Origin: Azospirillum thiophilum
Lineage (GTDB): Bacteria; Pseudomonadota; Alphaproteobacteria; Azospirillales; Azospirillaceae
Direction of reading: 5' to 3'
Length of the DNA stretch: 64,000 nucleotides
Assembly: GCF_001305595.1 (NCBI RefSeq)
Contig: NZ_CP012405.1
Location: forward strand, 107,501-171,500
Each line of letters opens with the position of its first letter. Position 1 is the first letter of the stretch. The notes beneath the pieces were generated by a model. That model ran no database searches and had not been told where the DNA came from. It saw nothing but the letters and a program-made list of their open reading frames with translations. Both the position numbers and the translations under genes were made by a program. Shown in pieces: positions 24,043 to 32,821 of the stretch.

Positions 24043-25266
24043 ATGTCGTCATCACGGCGCGGAGCCGCGCTGGCTCTTGCACTCTCCGCACTCCTCGGTG
24101 CCGGTTCCACGGCCGCCGCGCAGGTTCCCGTCAAGCTCGGCGTCCTTGCCGACATGTCCGGGATTTTCTCCGACATCGGCGGCAAGGGCGCGCTCGAAGC
24201 GACCCTGATGGCGGTGGAGGATTTCAGGAAGCTGCCGGGCAGCGACGCCCTCAAGATCGACGTCGTCTCGGCCGACGCGCAGAACAAGCCGGACATCTCC
24301 AGCGGCATCGCCCGCAAATGGTTCGATTCCGAAGGCGTCGACGTGCTGGTCGATCTGCCGACCAGCGCCATCTCGCTGGCGGTGGCGCCGCTGGTGAAGG
24401 AAAAGAACAAGGTCGCGCTGTTCACCGCCTCCGGCACCTCGGAGCTCACCGGCAAGGCCTGCACGCCCAATTCCGTGCATTGGACCTACGACACCTGGGC
24501 GCTCGCCCACGGCACCGCCGACGCCATCGCCAAGGCGGGCGGCAAGTCCTGGTTCTTCCTGACGGTCGATTTCGCGCTCGGCCATTCGCTGGAACGCGAC
24601 GCCACCGCGGTCATCAATGCCGAAGGCGGCAAGGTCGTCGGCGCGGTCCGCCACCCGACCGACACCAAGGATTTCTCCTCCTACCTCCTGCAGGCGCAGG
24701 GATCGGGCGCCAAGGTGGTCGCGCTCGCCAATGCGGGCGGCGACACCATCACCGCGATCAAGCAGGCCGCCGAATTCGGTCTGGTCGACGGCGGCCAGTC
24801 GCTGGCGGGCATGCTGTTGTTCATTTCGGACATCCACTCGCTGGGCCTGCAGACCGCGCAGGGGCTCCAGCTCACCACCGGCTTCTACTGGGACCAGAAC
24901 GAGCAGACCCGCGCCTTCGGCAAGCGTTTCGCCGAGCGCAACGGCGGCCGTTACCCCACCATGAACCAGGCCGGCGCCTATTCGGCCTCGCTGGCCTATC
25001 TGAAGGCGGTGGCGAAGGTCGGATCGGCCAAGGACGGTGCGGCGGTCGTCAAGGCGATGCGGGAGGCCGGCAGCTTCGACGATCCCCTGTTCGGCAAGAC
25101 CTCCCTGCGCGAGGATGGCCGGGTCATCCACCCGATGATGCTGGTCCAGGTCAAGAAGCCGGCCGAGTCCAAGGGGCCGTATGACTATTACAAGATCCTG
25201 GCGACCATCCCGGCCGAGAATGCCTTCCGGCCGCTGAAGGGCAGCGAGTGCCCCCTGGTGAAGTGA
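24043..25266 (+). CDS. ABC transporter solute-binding protein (Leu/Ile/Val-type)
   Basis: A 407-residue periplasmic binding protein of the Peripla_BP_6 (LivJ-like) family. Residues 1-31 are a signal peptide (SSRRGAALALALSALLGAG, ending near TAAAQ). Typical start of the mature protein is VPVKLGVLADMSGIFSDIGG. GGAGG lies 7 nt before ATG. No permease or ATPase gene follows, so it is an orphan here and must use subunits encoded elsewhere. It is clearly paralogous to the protein at 56700. The substrate is unknown; related proteins bind aromatic or branched carboxylates. Confidence 0.85.
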   Translation: MSSSRRGAALALALSALLGAGSTAAAQVPVKLGVLADMSGIFSDIGGKGALEATLMAVEDFRKLPGSDALKIDVVSADAQNKPDISSGIARKWFDSEGVDVLVDLPTSAISLAVAPLVKEKNKVALFTASGTSELTGKACTPNSVHWTYDTWALAHGTADAIAKAGGKSWFFLTVDFALGHSLERDATAVINAEGGKVVGAVRHPTDTKDFSSYLLQAQGSGAKVVALANAGGDTITAIKQAAEFGLVDGGQSLAGMLLFISDIHSLGLQTAQGLQLTTGFYWDQNEQTRAFGKRFAERNGGRYPTMNQAGAYSASLAYLKAVAKVGSAKDGAAVVKAMREAGSFDDPLFGKTSLREDGRVIHPMMLVQVKKPAESKGPYDYYKILATIPAENAFRPLKGSECPLVK

Positions 25267-25285
25267 GCCGGGGCCAGTGATCCGG

Positions 25286-25314
25286 GGATGACGCGAGCCC
25301 GGCCCGCGTCATCC
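25286..25314. terminator. Intercistronic hairpin after binding-protein gene
   Basis: GGATGACGCG and CGCGTCATCC form a perfect 10-bp stem with a 9-nt loop, without a T-run. It may let the binding protein be made in excess over the downstream enzymes, a common arrangement. Confidence 0.55.
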
Positions 25315-25358
25315 ATCCCAAAACCATCCATCGACATCACCATGAAGGAGGCGGAACC

Positions 25359-26891
25359 ATGAGTTCCTCCGCCCACGGCACGGCTTTGCCGCAAGCCGGC
25401 ACCCCCGCCGGCAGCATGGCCCGCTACGAACGTCTCTTCATCGGCGGTGCCTGGGTCGCGCCGGAGGATGGCGGGCTGATGGAGAGCATCGACCCGTCCG
25501 TCGGCCGTCCCTGGGCCGTGGTCGCCTATGGCGGCAGGTGCGACATCGACAAGGCGGTCGCCGCCGCGCGCGATGCCCTCGACGGTCCCTGGGGCCGCAT
25601 GCCGGGCCATGAGCGCGCCGCCCTGATGCGCCGTTTCGCCGATCTCTACAAGGAACGGGCGCGGACGCTCGCCATGCTGGAGACCCGCGATTCCGGCCGG
25701 GCGCTGCGGGAATCGCTGCTCGACGTCGGCGGCCATTCCAACGGCTACCATTGGTGGGCCTCGCTGGCCGACAAGGCGTCCGGCCGCACCATTCCCTTCG
25801 ACGACAGCGTGCATGCCTTCACCAGCCGCGTCCCGGTCGGGGTGGTGGGCGCCATCACGCCCTGGAACGTGCCGCTGATGGCCGCCGCCTGGAAGCTCGG
25901 CCCGGCGCTGGCCGCCGGCTGCACCGTGGTGCTGAAGCCGGCCGAACACACCCCGGTCACTTCGCTGGAGCTTGGCCGGCTGTTCGAGGAGGCCGGCTTC
26001 CCGCCCGGCGTCGTCAACATCGTTCCCGGCTACGGCAAGGACGGGGCCGGCGAGTATCTCGTCGCCCATCCCGGCGTCGACAAGATCGCCTTCACCGGCG
26101 AAGGGGCGACCGCTAAGGCGATCCTGCGCACCGGCGCCGAGACGATGAAGCGCTTCACCTTCGAGCTCGGCGGCAAATCCCCGCACATCCTGTTCGCCGA
26201 CGCCGACCTGGAGCAGGCGTTGAACGCCGCCACCAATTCGGCCTGGACGCTGTGCGGCCAGAGCTGCGCGCTGGGCTCCCGGGTGCTGGTGCAGCGGCCG
26301 GTCTATGACCGGGTGGTGGAGGAGTTCGCCCGGCGGGCGGCGCGGGTGCGGGTCGGGCAGCCGATGGACGAGGCGACCCACATGGGGCCGCAGGCCCATG
26401 CCGAACAGCTCGCCAAGACCCTGTCCTACATCGACATCGGCCGCAACGAGGGGGCTGAGCTGGTGGCAGGCGGCAACCGCCTGGGCGGTGCGGGGCTGGA
26501 CGGCGGCTATTTCGTCGAGCCGACCGTCTTCGCCGGGGTATCGAATGCCATGCGCATCGCCCGCGAGGAGATCTTCGGCCCGGTGGCGGCGCTGATCCCC
26601 TTCGACGACGAGGACGAGGCAGTGGCGATCGCCAACGACACCAGCTACGGCCTGACCGCCGGGCTGTGGACCGGCGACGTCGGCCGCGCCCATCGCGTGG
26701 CGAACCGCATCCGGGCCGGCATGGTCTGGGTGAACACCTACCGATTCATCCGCTGGTCCACCCCCTATGGCGGTTTCAAGGCGAGCGGCTGGGGCCGCGA
26801 GAACGGGATCGAGGCGCTCGAGTCCTACCTGGAGACGCGGACCACGGTGATCAGCACCACCGGCCGCTTCGCCGACGCCTACGCCGTCTGA
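25359..26891 (+). CDS. NAD(P)-dependent aldehyde dehydrogenase
   Basis: A 510-residue ALDH-superfamily enzyme oxidising an aldehyde to a carboxylate. Cofactor-binding TPWNVPLMAAAWKLGPALAAG, the general base Glu in FELGGKSPH and the nucleophile Cys in CGQSCALGSR are all present. EEIFGPVAALIPFD near the end is also conserved. The start at 25359 is preceded by AAGGAGGCGG. It is followed 31 bp later by an SDR, which could supply the aldehyde. The natural substrate cannot be read from the sequence. Confidence 0.88.
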   Translation: MSSSAHGTALPQAGTPAGSMARYERLFIGGAWVAPEDGGLMESIDPSVGRPWAVVAYGGRCDIDKAVAAARDALDGPWGRMPGHERAALMRRFADLYKERARTLAMLETRDSGRALRESLLDVGGHSNGYHWWASLADKASGRTIPFDDSVHAFTSRVPVGVVGAITPWNVPLMAAAWKLGPALAAGCTVVLKPAEHTPVTSLELGRLFEEAGFPPGVVNIVPGYGKDGAGEYLVAHPGVDKIAFTGEGATAKAILRTGAETMKRFTFELGGKSPHILFADADLEQALNAATNSAWTLCGQSCALGSRVLVQRPVYDRVVEEFARRAARVRVGQPMDEATHMGPQAHAEQLAKTLSYIDIGRNEGAELVAGGNRLGGAGLDGGYFVEPTVFAGVSNAMRIAREEIFGPVAALIPFDDEDEAVAIANDTSYGLTAGLWTGDVGRAHRVANRIRAGMVWVNTYRFIRWSTPYGGFKASGWGRENGIEALESYLETRTTVISTTGRFADAYAV

Positions 26892-26922
26892 TCCTTTATC
26901 GCCCGACAAGAGAGAACCGAAC

Positions 26923-27693
26923 ATGCGTCTTGCCAACAAGCTCGCCGTGGTGACGGCTGCCGCCTCCGGCATGGGCCGCGCCGGCGTGGAGCTGTTCCTG
27001 CGCGAAGGCGCGCGGGTCGCCGCCATCGACATCGATGCCGACGCGCTGGCCGCGCTGGCCGCCGAGATGCGGGCCAAGGGCCACGAGATCGAAACCGTCC
27101 GGGCCGACCTGTCCCGCGGCGACGAGGTCCGCCGCTCCATCGCCGAGGCGGTGGACCGGCTGGGCGGCGTCGACATCCTGTGGGCCCATGCCGGAACGCC
27201 CGGCCCGGCCGGGGTCGAGAATCTGGACATGGCGGCCTACGACCATGCGATCTCCCTCAACATCACCTCCGCCACCCTGGCCGCCGGCGAGATCATCGGC
27301 CACATGCGCAAGCGCGGCGGCGGCTCGGTCGTGTTCACCGCGTCGGTGTCGGGCCTCGTCGGCTCGATGTTCAGCCCGGTCTATTCGGCGGCGAAATTCG
27401 CCGTGGTCGGGCTGACCAAGTCGCTGGCCCAGCGCTTCGCCGCCGACAATGTGCGCGTCAACGTGGTCTGTCCGGGTCTCGCCGACACGCCGATGAAGCT
27501 CGGCTTCACCGGCCGGTCCGGCGACCCGCGCGAGGCTGCCGCCAACCAGGAACGGATGCTCGCCGCCGTGCCGATGGGGCGGCTGTGCAAGGCGGAGGAA
27601 GCCGCCCATGCGGTGCTCTGGCTCGCGTCGGACGACGCCTCCTTCGTGACCGGCGTGGCGCTGCCGGTCGACGGCGGCTTCACCGCGCGCTGA
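26923..27693 (+). CDS. Short-chain dehydrogenase/reductase
   Basis: A 256-residue Rossmann-fold oxidoreductase. The cofactor loop is TAAASGMG, where the first glycine of TGxxxGxG is Ala. Catalytic Ser, Tyr and Lys are in TASVSG and YSAAKFAVVGL. The usual NAG motif is HAG. Asp at IDIDAD after strand two favours NAD. In this operon it would oxidise an alcohol to feed the aldehyde dehydrogenase, an inference from order only. Confidence 0.82.
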   Translation: MRLANKLAVVTAAASGMGRAGVELFLREGARVAAIDIDADALAALAAEMRAKGHEIETVRADLSRGDEVRRSIAEAVDRLGGVDILWAHAGTPGPAGVENLDMAAYDHAISLNITSATLAAGEIIGHMRKRGGGSVVFTASVSGLVGSMFSPVYSAAKFAVVGLTKSLAQRFAADNVRVNVVCPGLADTPMKLGFTGRSGDPREAAANQERMLAAVPMGRLCKAEEAAHAVLWLASDDASFVTGVALPVDGGFTAR

Positions 27694-27725
27694 CGGCGAC
27701 AATCGACGGGAGAGGAAGGCGCAGC

Positions 27726-28850
27726 ATGGCAGGGCCGCTCGACGGCATCACGGTGATCGACCTCAGCACCGTGATCGCCGGACCATATGCAAGCCAGATG
27801 CTGGGGGATTTCGGGGCGCGGGTCGTCAAGGTCGAGCCGCCGGCCGGCGACATCATGCGCGCCCCCGGACCCGCCCGGTCGCCGGGAATGGGGGCCGCCT
27901 TCCTCAACTGCAACCGCAACAAGGAAAGCCTCGTCCTCGATTTGAAGGACCAGCGGCAGCGCGGCGAACTCCTCGCCCTGCTCGACGGGGCGGACGTGCT
28001 GCTGCACAACATGCGGCCGGCCGCCATCGGGCGCCTCGGGCTCGATTACGAAGCCGTCCGGGTGCGCAACCCGCGGCTGGTCCATTGCTCAATCGTCGGC
28101 TACGGGCAGAATGGCCCCTACCGCGATAGGCCGGCCTACGACGACGTCATCCAGGCGGAAGCGGGATGGGTGGAACTCGCCGCCAGGACGGGAGGCGAAC
28201 CCAACTATGCGCCGACCATCGTGGCCGACAAGGTCACCGGCCTGCATGCGGCGGCGGCGATCAACGCGGCGCTGCTGGCCCGCGCGGCATCGGGCATCGG
28301 GCAGGCCGTCGAGGTGCCGATGTTCGAGGTGATGGTGTCCTTCCTGGCGGTGGAGCATCTGGGCGGCCGGACCTTCCGTCCCCCGCTGGGGCCCAGCGGA
28401 TACAGCCGCGTCCTGGCGGAGCACCGGCGGCCCTACCGGACCCAGGACGGCCACGTCTGCGCCATGCCCTACACCGCCGCCCACTGGCGCGCCGTCTTCA
28501 CGGCGGTCGGCCGGCAGGACTGGGCGTCCGACCCGGCGCTCGGGTCCGACGCCGCCCGCGCGGCGATGATCGGCACGCTCTACGAGCGTCTCGCCGAAAT
28601 CCTGCCGGCCGACAGCAGCGCCAACTGGCTGGCGCTGCTGCGTCGCCTCGACGTTCCCTGCGCGCCGGTCAATTCCATCGACGACCTGATGAAGGACGAG
28701 CACCTGACGGCGGTCGGCTTCTTCCAGGCGATGCACCACCCGAGCGAGGGGGAGATCATCAGCGTCCGCCCGCCGGTCGGCTTCTCGGGCACGCCCTGCG
28801 ACACGCCCACCCCCGCCCCGCGGCTTGGAACCCAACCTTCGGGGCGGTGA
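27726..28850 (+). CDS. Class III CoA-transferase (CaiB/BaiF family)
   Basis: A 374-residue enzyme moving CoA between carboxylic acids. The N-terminal GITVIDLSTVIAGPYASQML and the catalytic Asp in RPAYDDVIQAEAG are family hallmarks. GAGGAAGGCGCAGC gives a good ribosome site before 27726. It would activate the acid made by the upstream aldehyde dehydrogenase. It is convergent with the aminotransferase gene, 28 bp away. Length is somewhat short compared with the usual 390-440, at the C-terminus. Confidence 0.87.
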   Translation: MAGPLDGITVIDLSTVIAGPYASQMLGDFGARVVKVEPPAGDIMRAPGPARSPGMGAAFLNCNRNKESLVLDLKDQRQRGELLALLDGADVLLHNMRPAAIGRLGLDYEAVRVRNPRLVHCSIVGYGQNGPYRDRPAYDDVIQAEAGWVELAARTGGEPNYAPTIVADKVTGLHAAAAINAALLARAASGIGQAVEVPMFEVMVSFLAVEHLGGRTFRPPLGPSGYSRVLAEHRRPYRTQDGHVCAMPYTAAHWRAVFTAVGRQDWASDPALGSDAARAAMIGTLYERLAEILPADSSANWLALLRRLDVPCAPVNSIDDLMKDEHLTAVGFFQAMHHPSEGEIISVRPPVGFSGTPCDTPTPAPRLGTQPSGR

Positions 28851-28878
28851 CGGCCGGTGCGTGAAACCGCGCGTGCCC

Positions 28879-30276
28879 TCAGTGGAAGACGCGGGTCAGC
28901 GCACCGTCGATGGCCAGGACGATGCGGTCGATGTCGTCGGCGGTGGCGATCAGCGCCGGGCTGAGGCACAGCGTGTTGTTCAGCCCCGGCAGCGAGCGGT
29001 TGGTGGCGCCGATGATGACGCCGTTTGCCATGCAGTCGGCGACCACCGCCTGCACCAGCTTCTCGTCGGCGGCCTCCTTGCTGGCGCGGTCCTGCACCAG
29101 TTCCACGCCGCAGAACAGCCCCTTGCCGCGGACGTCGCCGACGGCGCGGTGACGCTCCGCCAGTACCCACAGGCCGGAGAGCAGCCGCTCGCCCATCGCC
29201 CTGGTATTGGCGAGCAACCCCTCGTCCTCGATGATGCGGATGTTCTCCAGCCCGGCGGCCGGGCCGGCGGTGCAGCCGCCGAAGGTCGAGATGTCGCGGA
29301 AGAACGACATCGGGTCGGCCGGATCGTCCTTGAACAGCTCGAAGATCCGCTCGGTCGTCGCGGTGCAGGAGATGGCGGCATAGCCCGACGCCACCCCCTT
29401 CGCCATGGTGACGAAGTCGGGCTGCACGCCGTAATGCTGGTAGCCGAACCACTCGCCGGTGCGCCCGACGCCGCAGACCACCTCGTCGATGTGCAGCAGC
29501 ACCTCGTGGCGCCGGCAGATGTCCTGCACCCGCTCCCAATAGCCCTTGGGCGGGGTGATGACGCCGCCGCCAGCGGTGATCGGCTCCAGGCACAGCGCGC
29601 CGACGGTGTCCGGCCCCTCGCGCAGGATGACCGCCTCGATGGCGTCGGCGGCCAGCTCGCCGTAATTCTCCACCGCGCCGTACTGGCTGCGGTATTCCAG
29701 GCAGTGCGGCACCTCGACGAAGCCGTCGGGGAAGGGGCCGAACTGGGCGCGGCGCTGCGCCTGCCCGGCCGCCGCCAGCGTGCCCAGCGTGGTGCCGTGA
29801 TAGTCGCGCTCGCGGTAGAGGATCTTGGACTTGGCGCCGCCATGGTGCCGGTGCGCGATCTGGCGCACCATCTTGAACACCTTCTCGTTCGCCTCCGACC
29901 CGGAGTTGGAATAATAGATGCGGCTCATCCCCGGCATCTTGGAGATCAGCTTCTCGGCGAAGCGGGCACCCGCGACGGAGCCGGCGGAGTTGGCGAAATA
30001 ATTCAGCTTGACCAGCTGGTCGCGCACCGCGTCGGCGATGCTGGTCCGGCCATAGCCGACATTGACCGTCCACACCCCGCCCGACACCGCGTCCAGATAC
30101 TCCCGCCCGGCGGCGTCCCACACCCGCATCCCCTTGCCTTCGACGAAGATGCGGGGATCGCTGGTCTCGAAGCCCTTGTGCTGGGTCAGATGGTGCCAGA
30201 CATGGGCGCGGTCGGCCTCGATGACGTGGCGGATGTCGTTGACGCGTGACAGGTCGTTCCGAAGGACGTCATCCAT
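28879..30276 (-). CDS. tpa: Taurine-pyruvate aminotransferase-like class III transaminase
   Basis: A 465-residue PLP enzyme. The PLP lysine is in DFVTMAKGVASGY, the cofactor Asp in HIDEVVCGVGRTGEW, and SNSGSEANEKVFKMVRQ binds the phosphate. Overall sequence resembles taurine-pyruvate and omega-amino-acid aminotransferases. It is the last gene of a minus-strand run after tauABC, a TauE/SafE-family exporter and an SDR, so conversion of taurine to sulfoacetaldehyde (with pyruvate to alanine) is the best reading. Beta-alanine or putrescine transamination is the alternative. Confidence 0.75.
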   Translation of the reverse strand: MDDVLRNDLSRVNDIRHVIEADRAHVWHHLTQHKGFETSDPRIFVEGKGMRVWDAAGREYLDAVSGGVWTVNVGYGRTSIADAVRDQLVKLNYFANSAGSVAGARFAEKLISKMPGMSRIYYSNSGSEANEKVFKMVRQIAHRHHGGAKSKILYRERDYHGTTLGTLAAAGQAQRRAQFGPFPDGFVEVPHCLEYRSQYGAVENYGELAADAIEAVILREGPDTVGALCLEPITAGGGVITPPKGYWERVQDICRRHEVLLHIDEVVCGVGRTGEWFGYQHYGVQPDFVTMAKGVASGYAAISCTATTERIFELFKDDPADPMSFFRDISTFGGCTAGPAAGLENIRIIEDEGLLANTRAMGERLLSGLWVLAERHRAVGDVRGKGLFCGVELVQDRASKEAADEKLVQAVVADCMANGVIIGATNRSLPGLNNTLCLSPALIATADDIDRIVLAIDGALTRVFH

Positions 30277-30297
30277 CGGTCATCTCCTCGGGTGGGG

Positions 30298-30316
30298 CCC
30301 GGGGCGGGGCCCCGGG
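30298..30316. promoter_or_regulatory. Intercistronic GC hairpin isfD-tpa
   Basis: CCCGGGGC and GCCCCGGG pair perfectly around GGG between the SDR and the aminotransferase. It may stabilise the upstream message or limit read-through into tpa. Confidence 0.45.
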
Positions 30317-30341
30317 TGGGAAGGGGGCCTGCCGGCGGGGG

Positions 30342-31127
30342 TCAGGCAGGCGTTTCGCGGTGGATCCTGAACGGCGCCCAGGATTGGCTGACCGGCATGA
30401 TCTCGACGCTGTTGATGTTGACGTGCGGCGGCAGCGACACCACCCAGCGCACCGTCTCGGCGATGTCCTCGGGCTGGAGCGGGTTGGCGCCGGCATAGAG
30501 CGCGTCGTAGGCGGCCTTGTCGCCGCCGGTGCGGACCAGGGTGAATTCGCTTTCCGACAGGCCCGGCTCGATCGAGGTCACGCGCACGCCGTGGGCCGAC
30601 AGGTCGCAGCGCAGCCCGAGCGAGAACTGCTGCACGAAGGCCTTGGTGCCGCCATAGACGTTGCCGCCCGGATAGGGCCAGTTGGAGGCGACCGAGGCGA
30701 GGTTGACGATCAGCCCGCGCTGCGCGATCAGCCGGTCCAGCAGCAGCCGGGTGATCGTCACCAGCCCGGTGACGTTGGTGTCGATCATCGCCCGCCACTG
30801 CTCCAGGTCGCAGTCCTGAGCCGGCCCGGTGCCCAGCGCCAGCCCGGCATTGTTGACCAGGACGGAGATGCCGCTGAACTCCTCCGGCAGCGAGGCCAGC
30901 GCGTCGCGCGTCGCCGCCTCGTCGCGGATGTCGAAGCAGAGCGGGTGGGCCATCGACGGCCCGCCCAGCGATTCGACCAGGGCGTCGAGCCGGTCGCGGC
31001 GCCGGCCGGTGGCGACGATGCGCCAGCCCTCCGCGGCCAGCCGCCGGGCGATGGCGTCGCCGAAGCCGGAGGTGGCGCCGGTGACGATAGCCGTCTTGGC
31101 GGCCGTCTTGGGGGCGATGTTCGACAT
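30342..31127 (-). CDS. isfD: Sulfoacetaldehyde reductase-like SDR (IsfD type)
   Basis: A 261-residue short-chain reductase of the YdfG/IsfD group. Motifs are TGATSGFG (cofactor), NNAG, Ser in ASVASNW, and YGGTKAFVQQF (catalytic Tyr, Lys). The basic GRRRDRLD after strand two favours NADPH. The C-terminal INSVEIMPVSQSWAP is characteristic of this subgroup. Between a taurine aminotransferase and a TauE-type exporter, reduction of sulfoacetaldehyde to isethionate is the likely role. A 3-hydroxyacid dehydrogenase activity is the main alternative. The start follows AAAGAGAAC. Confidence 0.68.
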   Translation of the reverse strand: MSNIAPKTAAKTAIVTGATSGFGDAIARRLAAEGWRIVATGRRRDRLDALVESLGGPSMAHPLCFDIRDEAATRDALASLPEEFSGISVLVNNAGLALGTGPAQDCDLEQWRAMIDTNVTGLVTITRLLLDRLIAQRGLIVNLASVASNWPYPGGNVYGGTKAFVQQFSLGLRCDLSAHGVRVTSIEPGLSESEFTLVRTGGDKAAYDALYAGANPLQPEDIAETVRWVVSLPPHVNINSVEIMPVSQSWAPFRIHRETPA

Positions 31128-31141
31128 GGTGTTCTCTTTCC

Positions 31142-31903
31142 TCACGACGGATTGAAGCTGCGGCCCAGCGTGTAGACGGTCTGGACGAGGCCCGCCACCG
31201 CGACGGCGAGCAGGCCCCCGGACGCCAGCCGCCGCCAGCCGTCGAAGCTGAGCCTTGCGGCCAGCAGGCGGCCGGCAAGGAAGCCGGCGAGGGTGGGGAC
31301 CGTGAAGGCCGCCAGCAGGCCGACGACGCCGGGGTCGATGGCTCCGACCATAGCACGGCCGGCGAGGCTCAGCGCGTCGACCGCGCCGAAGAACACCGCC
31401 AGCGTGCCCTTGATGGTCCGCCGGTCGCGGCCACCGGCCAGCAGCCATGCGGCGATCAGCGGCCCGCCGACGGCGAAGGCGGCCAGCAGGACGCCGACGA
31501 CCAGGGCGATGCCCGCCCCGATGGCCCGGTGCCGCAGCCAGGGCGGCGGCTCCCGCACCAGGGCGACGCAGGCGGCGCCGAAGACCGTGACCGCGACCAG
31601 CACCCGCGAGGTGCCGTCGTCGAGGCTGGCGGCGATCAGGCTGCCGCACAGCGCCCCGGCGAAGCCCAGCGCGAGCAGGAGCCGCGCCACCGCCCAGTCC
31701 ACCGCCGCCTGCTCGCGGTCCAGCAGCAGGAAACAGGTCAGCAGCAGGTCGCTGACCAGGATGAAGGGGACACCGGCGGCGGGGGAGGGCAGGAACAGCA
31801 GCCCCAGCGCCGCGATCAGGGCGTAGCCGAACCCCGTCACCCCGCGGAAGGCCGCGGCGAGGAAGGTCACGCCCCCGAAGAGGAGCATCGACATGGCGGA
31901 CAT
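31142..31903 (-). CDS. isfE: TauE/SafE-family exporter (IsfE-like)
   Basis: A 253-residue membrane protein of the TauE/SafE (DUF81) family with about seven to eight hydrophobic segments. It begins MSAMSMLLFG and has the paired half-repeats seen in the family (FRGVTGFGYALIAALGLLF and the GGPLIAAW region). Members export sulfite, sulfoacetate or isethionate. Next to an IsfD-like reductase, isethionate export is the best guess. An internal ATG at 31894 is a possible alternative start. Confidence 0.68.
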   Translation of the reverse strand: MSAMSMLLFGGVTFLAAAFRGVTGFGYALIAALGLLFLPSPAAGVPFILVSDLLLTCFLLLDREQAAVDWAVARLLLALGFAGALCGSLIAASLDDGTSRVLVAVTVFGAACVALVREPPPWLRHRAIGAGIALVVGVLLAAFAVGGPLIAAWLLAGGRDRRTIKGTLAVFFGAVDALSLAGRAMVGAIDPGVVGLLAAFTVPTLAGFLAGRLLAARLSFDGWRRLASGGLLAVAVAGLVQTVYTLGRSFNPS

Positions 31904-31922
31904 GACCTTCCCGGAGAAACCC

Positions 31923-31973
31923 TCAGACCTTGCCCTTCCAGGGCGACGATTTCAGACCTTGCCCTTCCAGGGC
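31923..31973. repeat. Direct duplication of the tauC 3' end
   Basis: A 22-nt sequence (31952-31973), which encodes the last residues PWKGKV and stop of tauC, recurs exactly at 31923-31944, 29 bp away in the gap before isfE. Each copy contains the small hairpin GCCCT-GGA-AGGGC. It looks like a recent 29-bp tandem duplication. Confidence 0.85.
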
Positions 31974-32821
31974 ACCAGGCGGCGTTCCAGCCAGCGCATG
32001 CCGAACTCGAACAGCGTGGCGAAGAAGCCGATCACGAAGATTCCCATCAGCACGATGTCGGTGCGCAGGAAGTTGGAGGCGTTCAGCACCATCTGGCCGA
32101 TGCCGGTGGAGGCGGCGACCATCTCGGCGGCGACCAGCGTCGTCCAGCCCACCCCCATGCCGATGCGCAGGCCGACGAGGATGTCGGGCAGGGCCGCCGG
32201 CAGCACCACATGCACCACCACCTGCCAGCGGCTGGCGCCGAGCGCGCGGGCGGCGTTGACCTGATCGGCCGCCGCCGCCGACACGCCGGCCCGGGCGGCC
32301 AGCGCCACCGGTGCGAAGCAGGCGAAGAAGATCAGCAGCACCTTCGACGTCTCGCCGATGCCGAACCAGATGATGACCAGCGGCAGATAGGCCAGCGGCG
32401 GCAGCGGCCGGTAGAATTCGATGAAGGGATCCAGCGCCGCCCGCAGGCTGGTGCTGAGCCCGGTGGCGAGCCCCACCGGGATGCCGATCAATGCCGCGAG
32501 CAGGAAGGCGCCGACGACGCGCAGCAGGCTCACGGCGATATGCTCGGCCAGCGGGGCACCGTCGATCCGCCCGTCGACAGCGTCGAGAAAGGCCTGGAAC
32601 ACCGTGTCGATCTTGGGCAGGAACAGCGGCTTCACCACCCCTTGGCCGGTCAGCGCCGCCCACAGCGCCAGCGCCGCCAGGATGGCCGCGAGGCTGATCA
32701 GCGCCGGCTGCGACCGGAAACCCTGCATCCGGCGGCGCAGCCGGCCGAGCGGCACCAGCCCGGTCGGAATTCCGGTCAGGCTGTCGGCCGTCTTGGCCCG
32801 TTCGGTGGCGGTCGGCTTCAT
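31952..32821 (-). CDS. tauC: Taurine-type ABC transporter permease TauC
   Basis: A 289-residue inner-membrane permease with about six hydrophobic helices. The cytoplasmic EAA loop reads AARALGASRWQVVVHVVLPAALP, and GVGWTTLVAAEMVA follows, typical of TauC/SsuC. The first 35 residues are a basic cytoplasmic tail. It overlaps tauB by 4 nt. Sulfonate specificity comes from the neighbourhood rather than from the permease itself. The last codons are duplicated downstream. Confidence 0.82.
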   Translation of the reverse strand: MKPTATERAKTADSLTGIPTGLVPLGRLRRRMQGFRSQPALISLAAILAALALWAALTGQGVVKPLFLPKIDTVFQAFLDAVDGRIDGAPLAEHIAVSLLRVVGAFLLAALIGIPVGLATGLSTSLRAALDPFIEFYRPLPPLAYLPLVIIWFGIGETSKVLLIFFACFAPVALAARAGVSAAAADQVNAARALGASRWQVVVHVVLPAALPDILVGLRIGMGVGWTTLVAAEMVAASTGIGQMVLNASNFLRTDIVLMGIFVIGFFATLFEFGMRWLERRLVPWKGKV

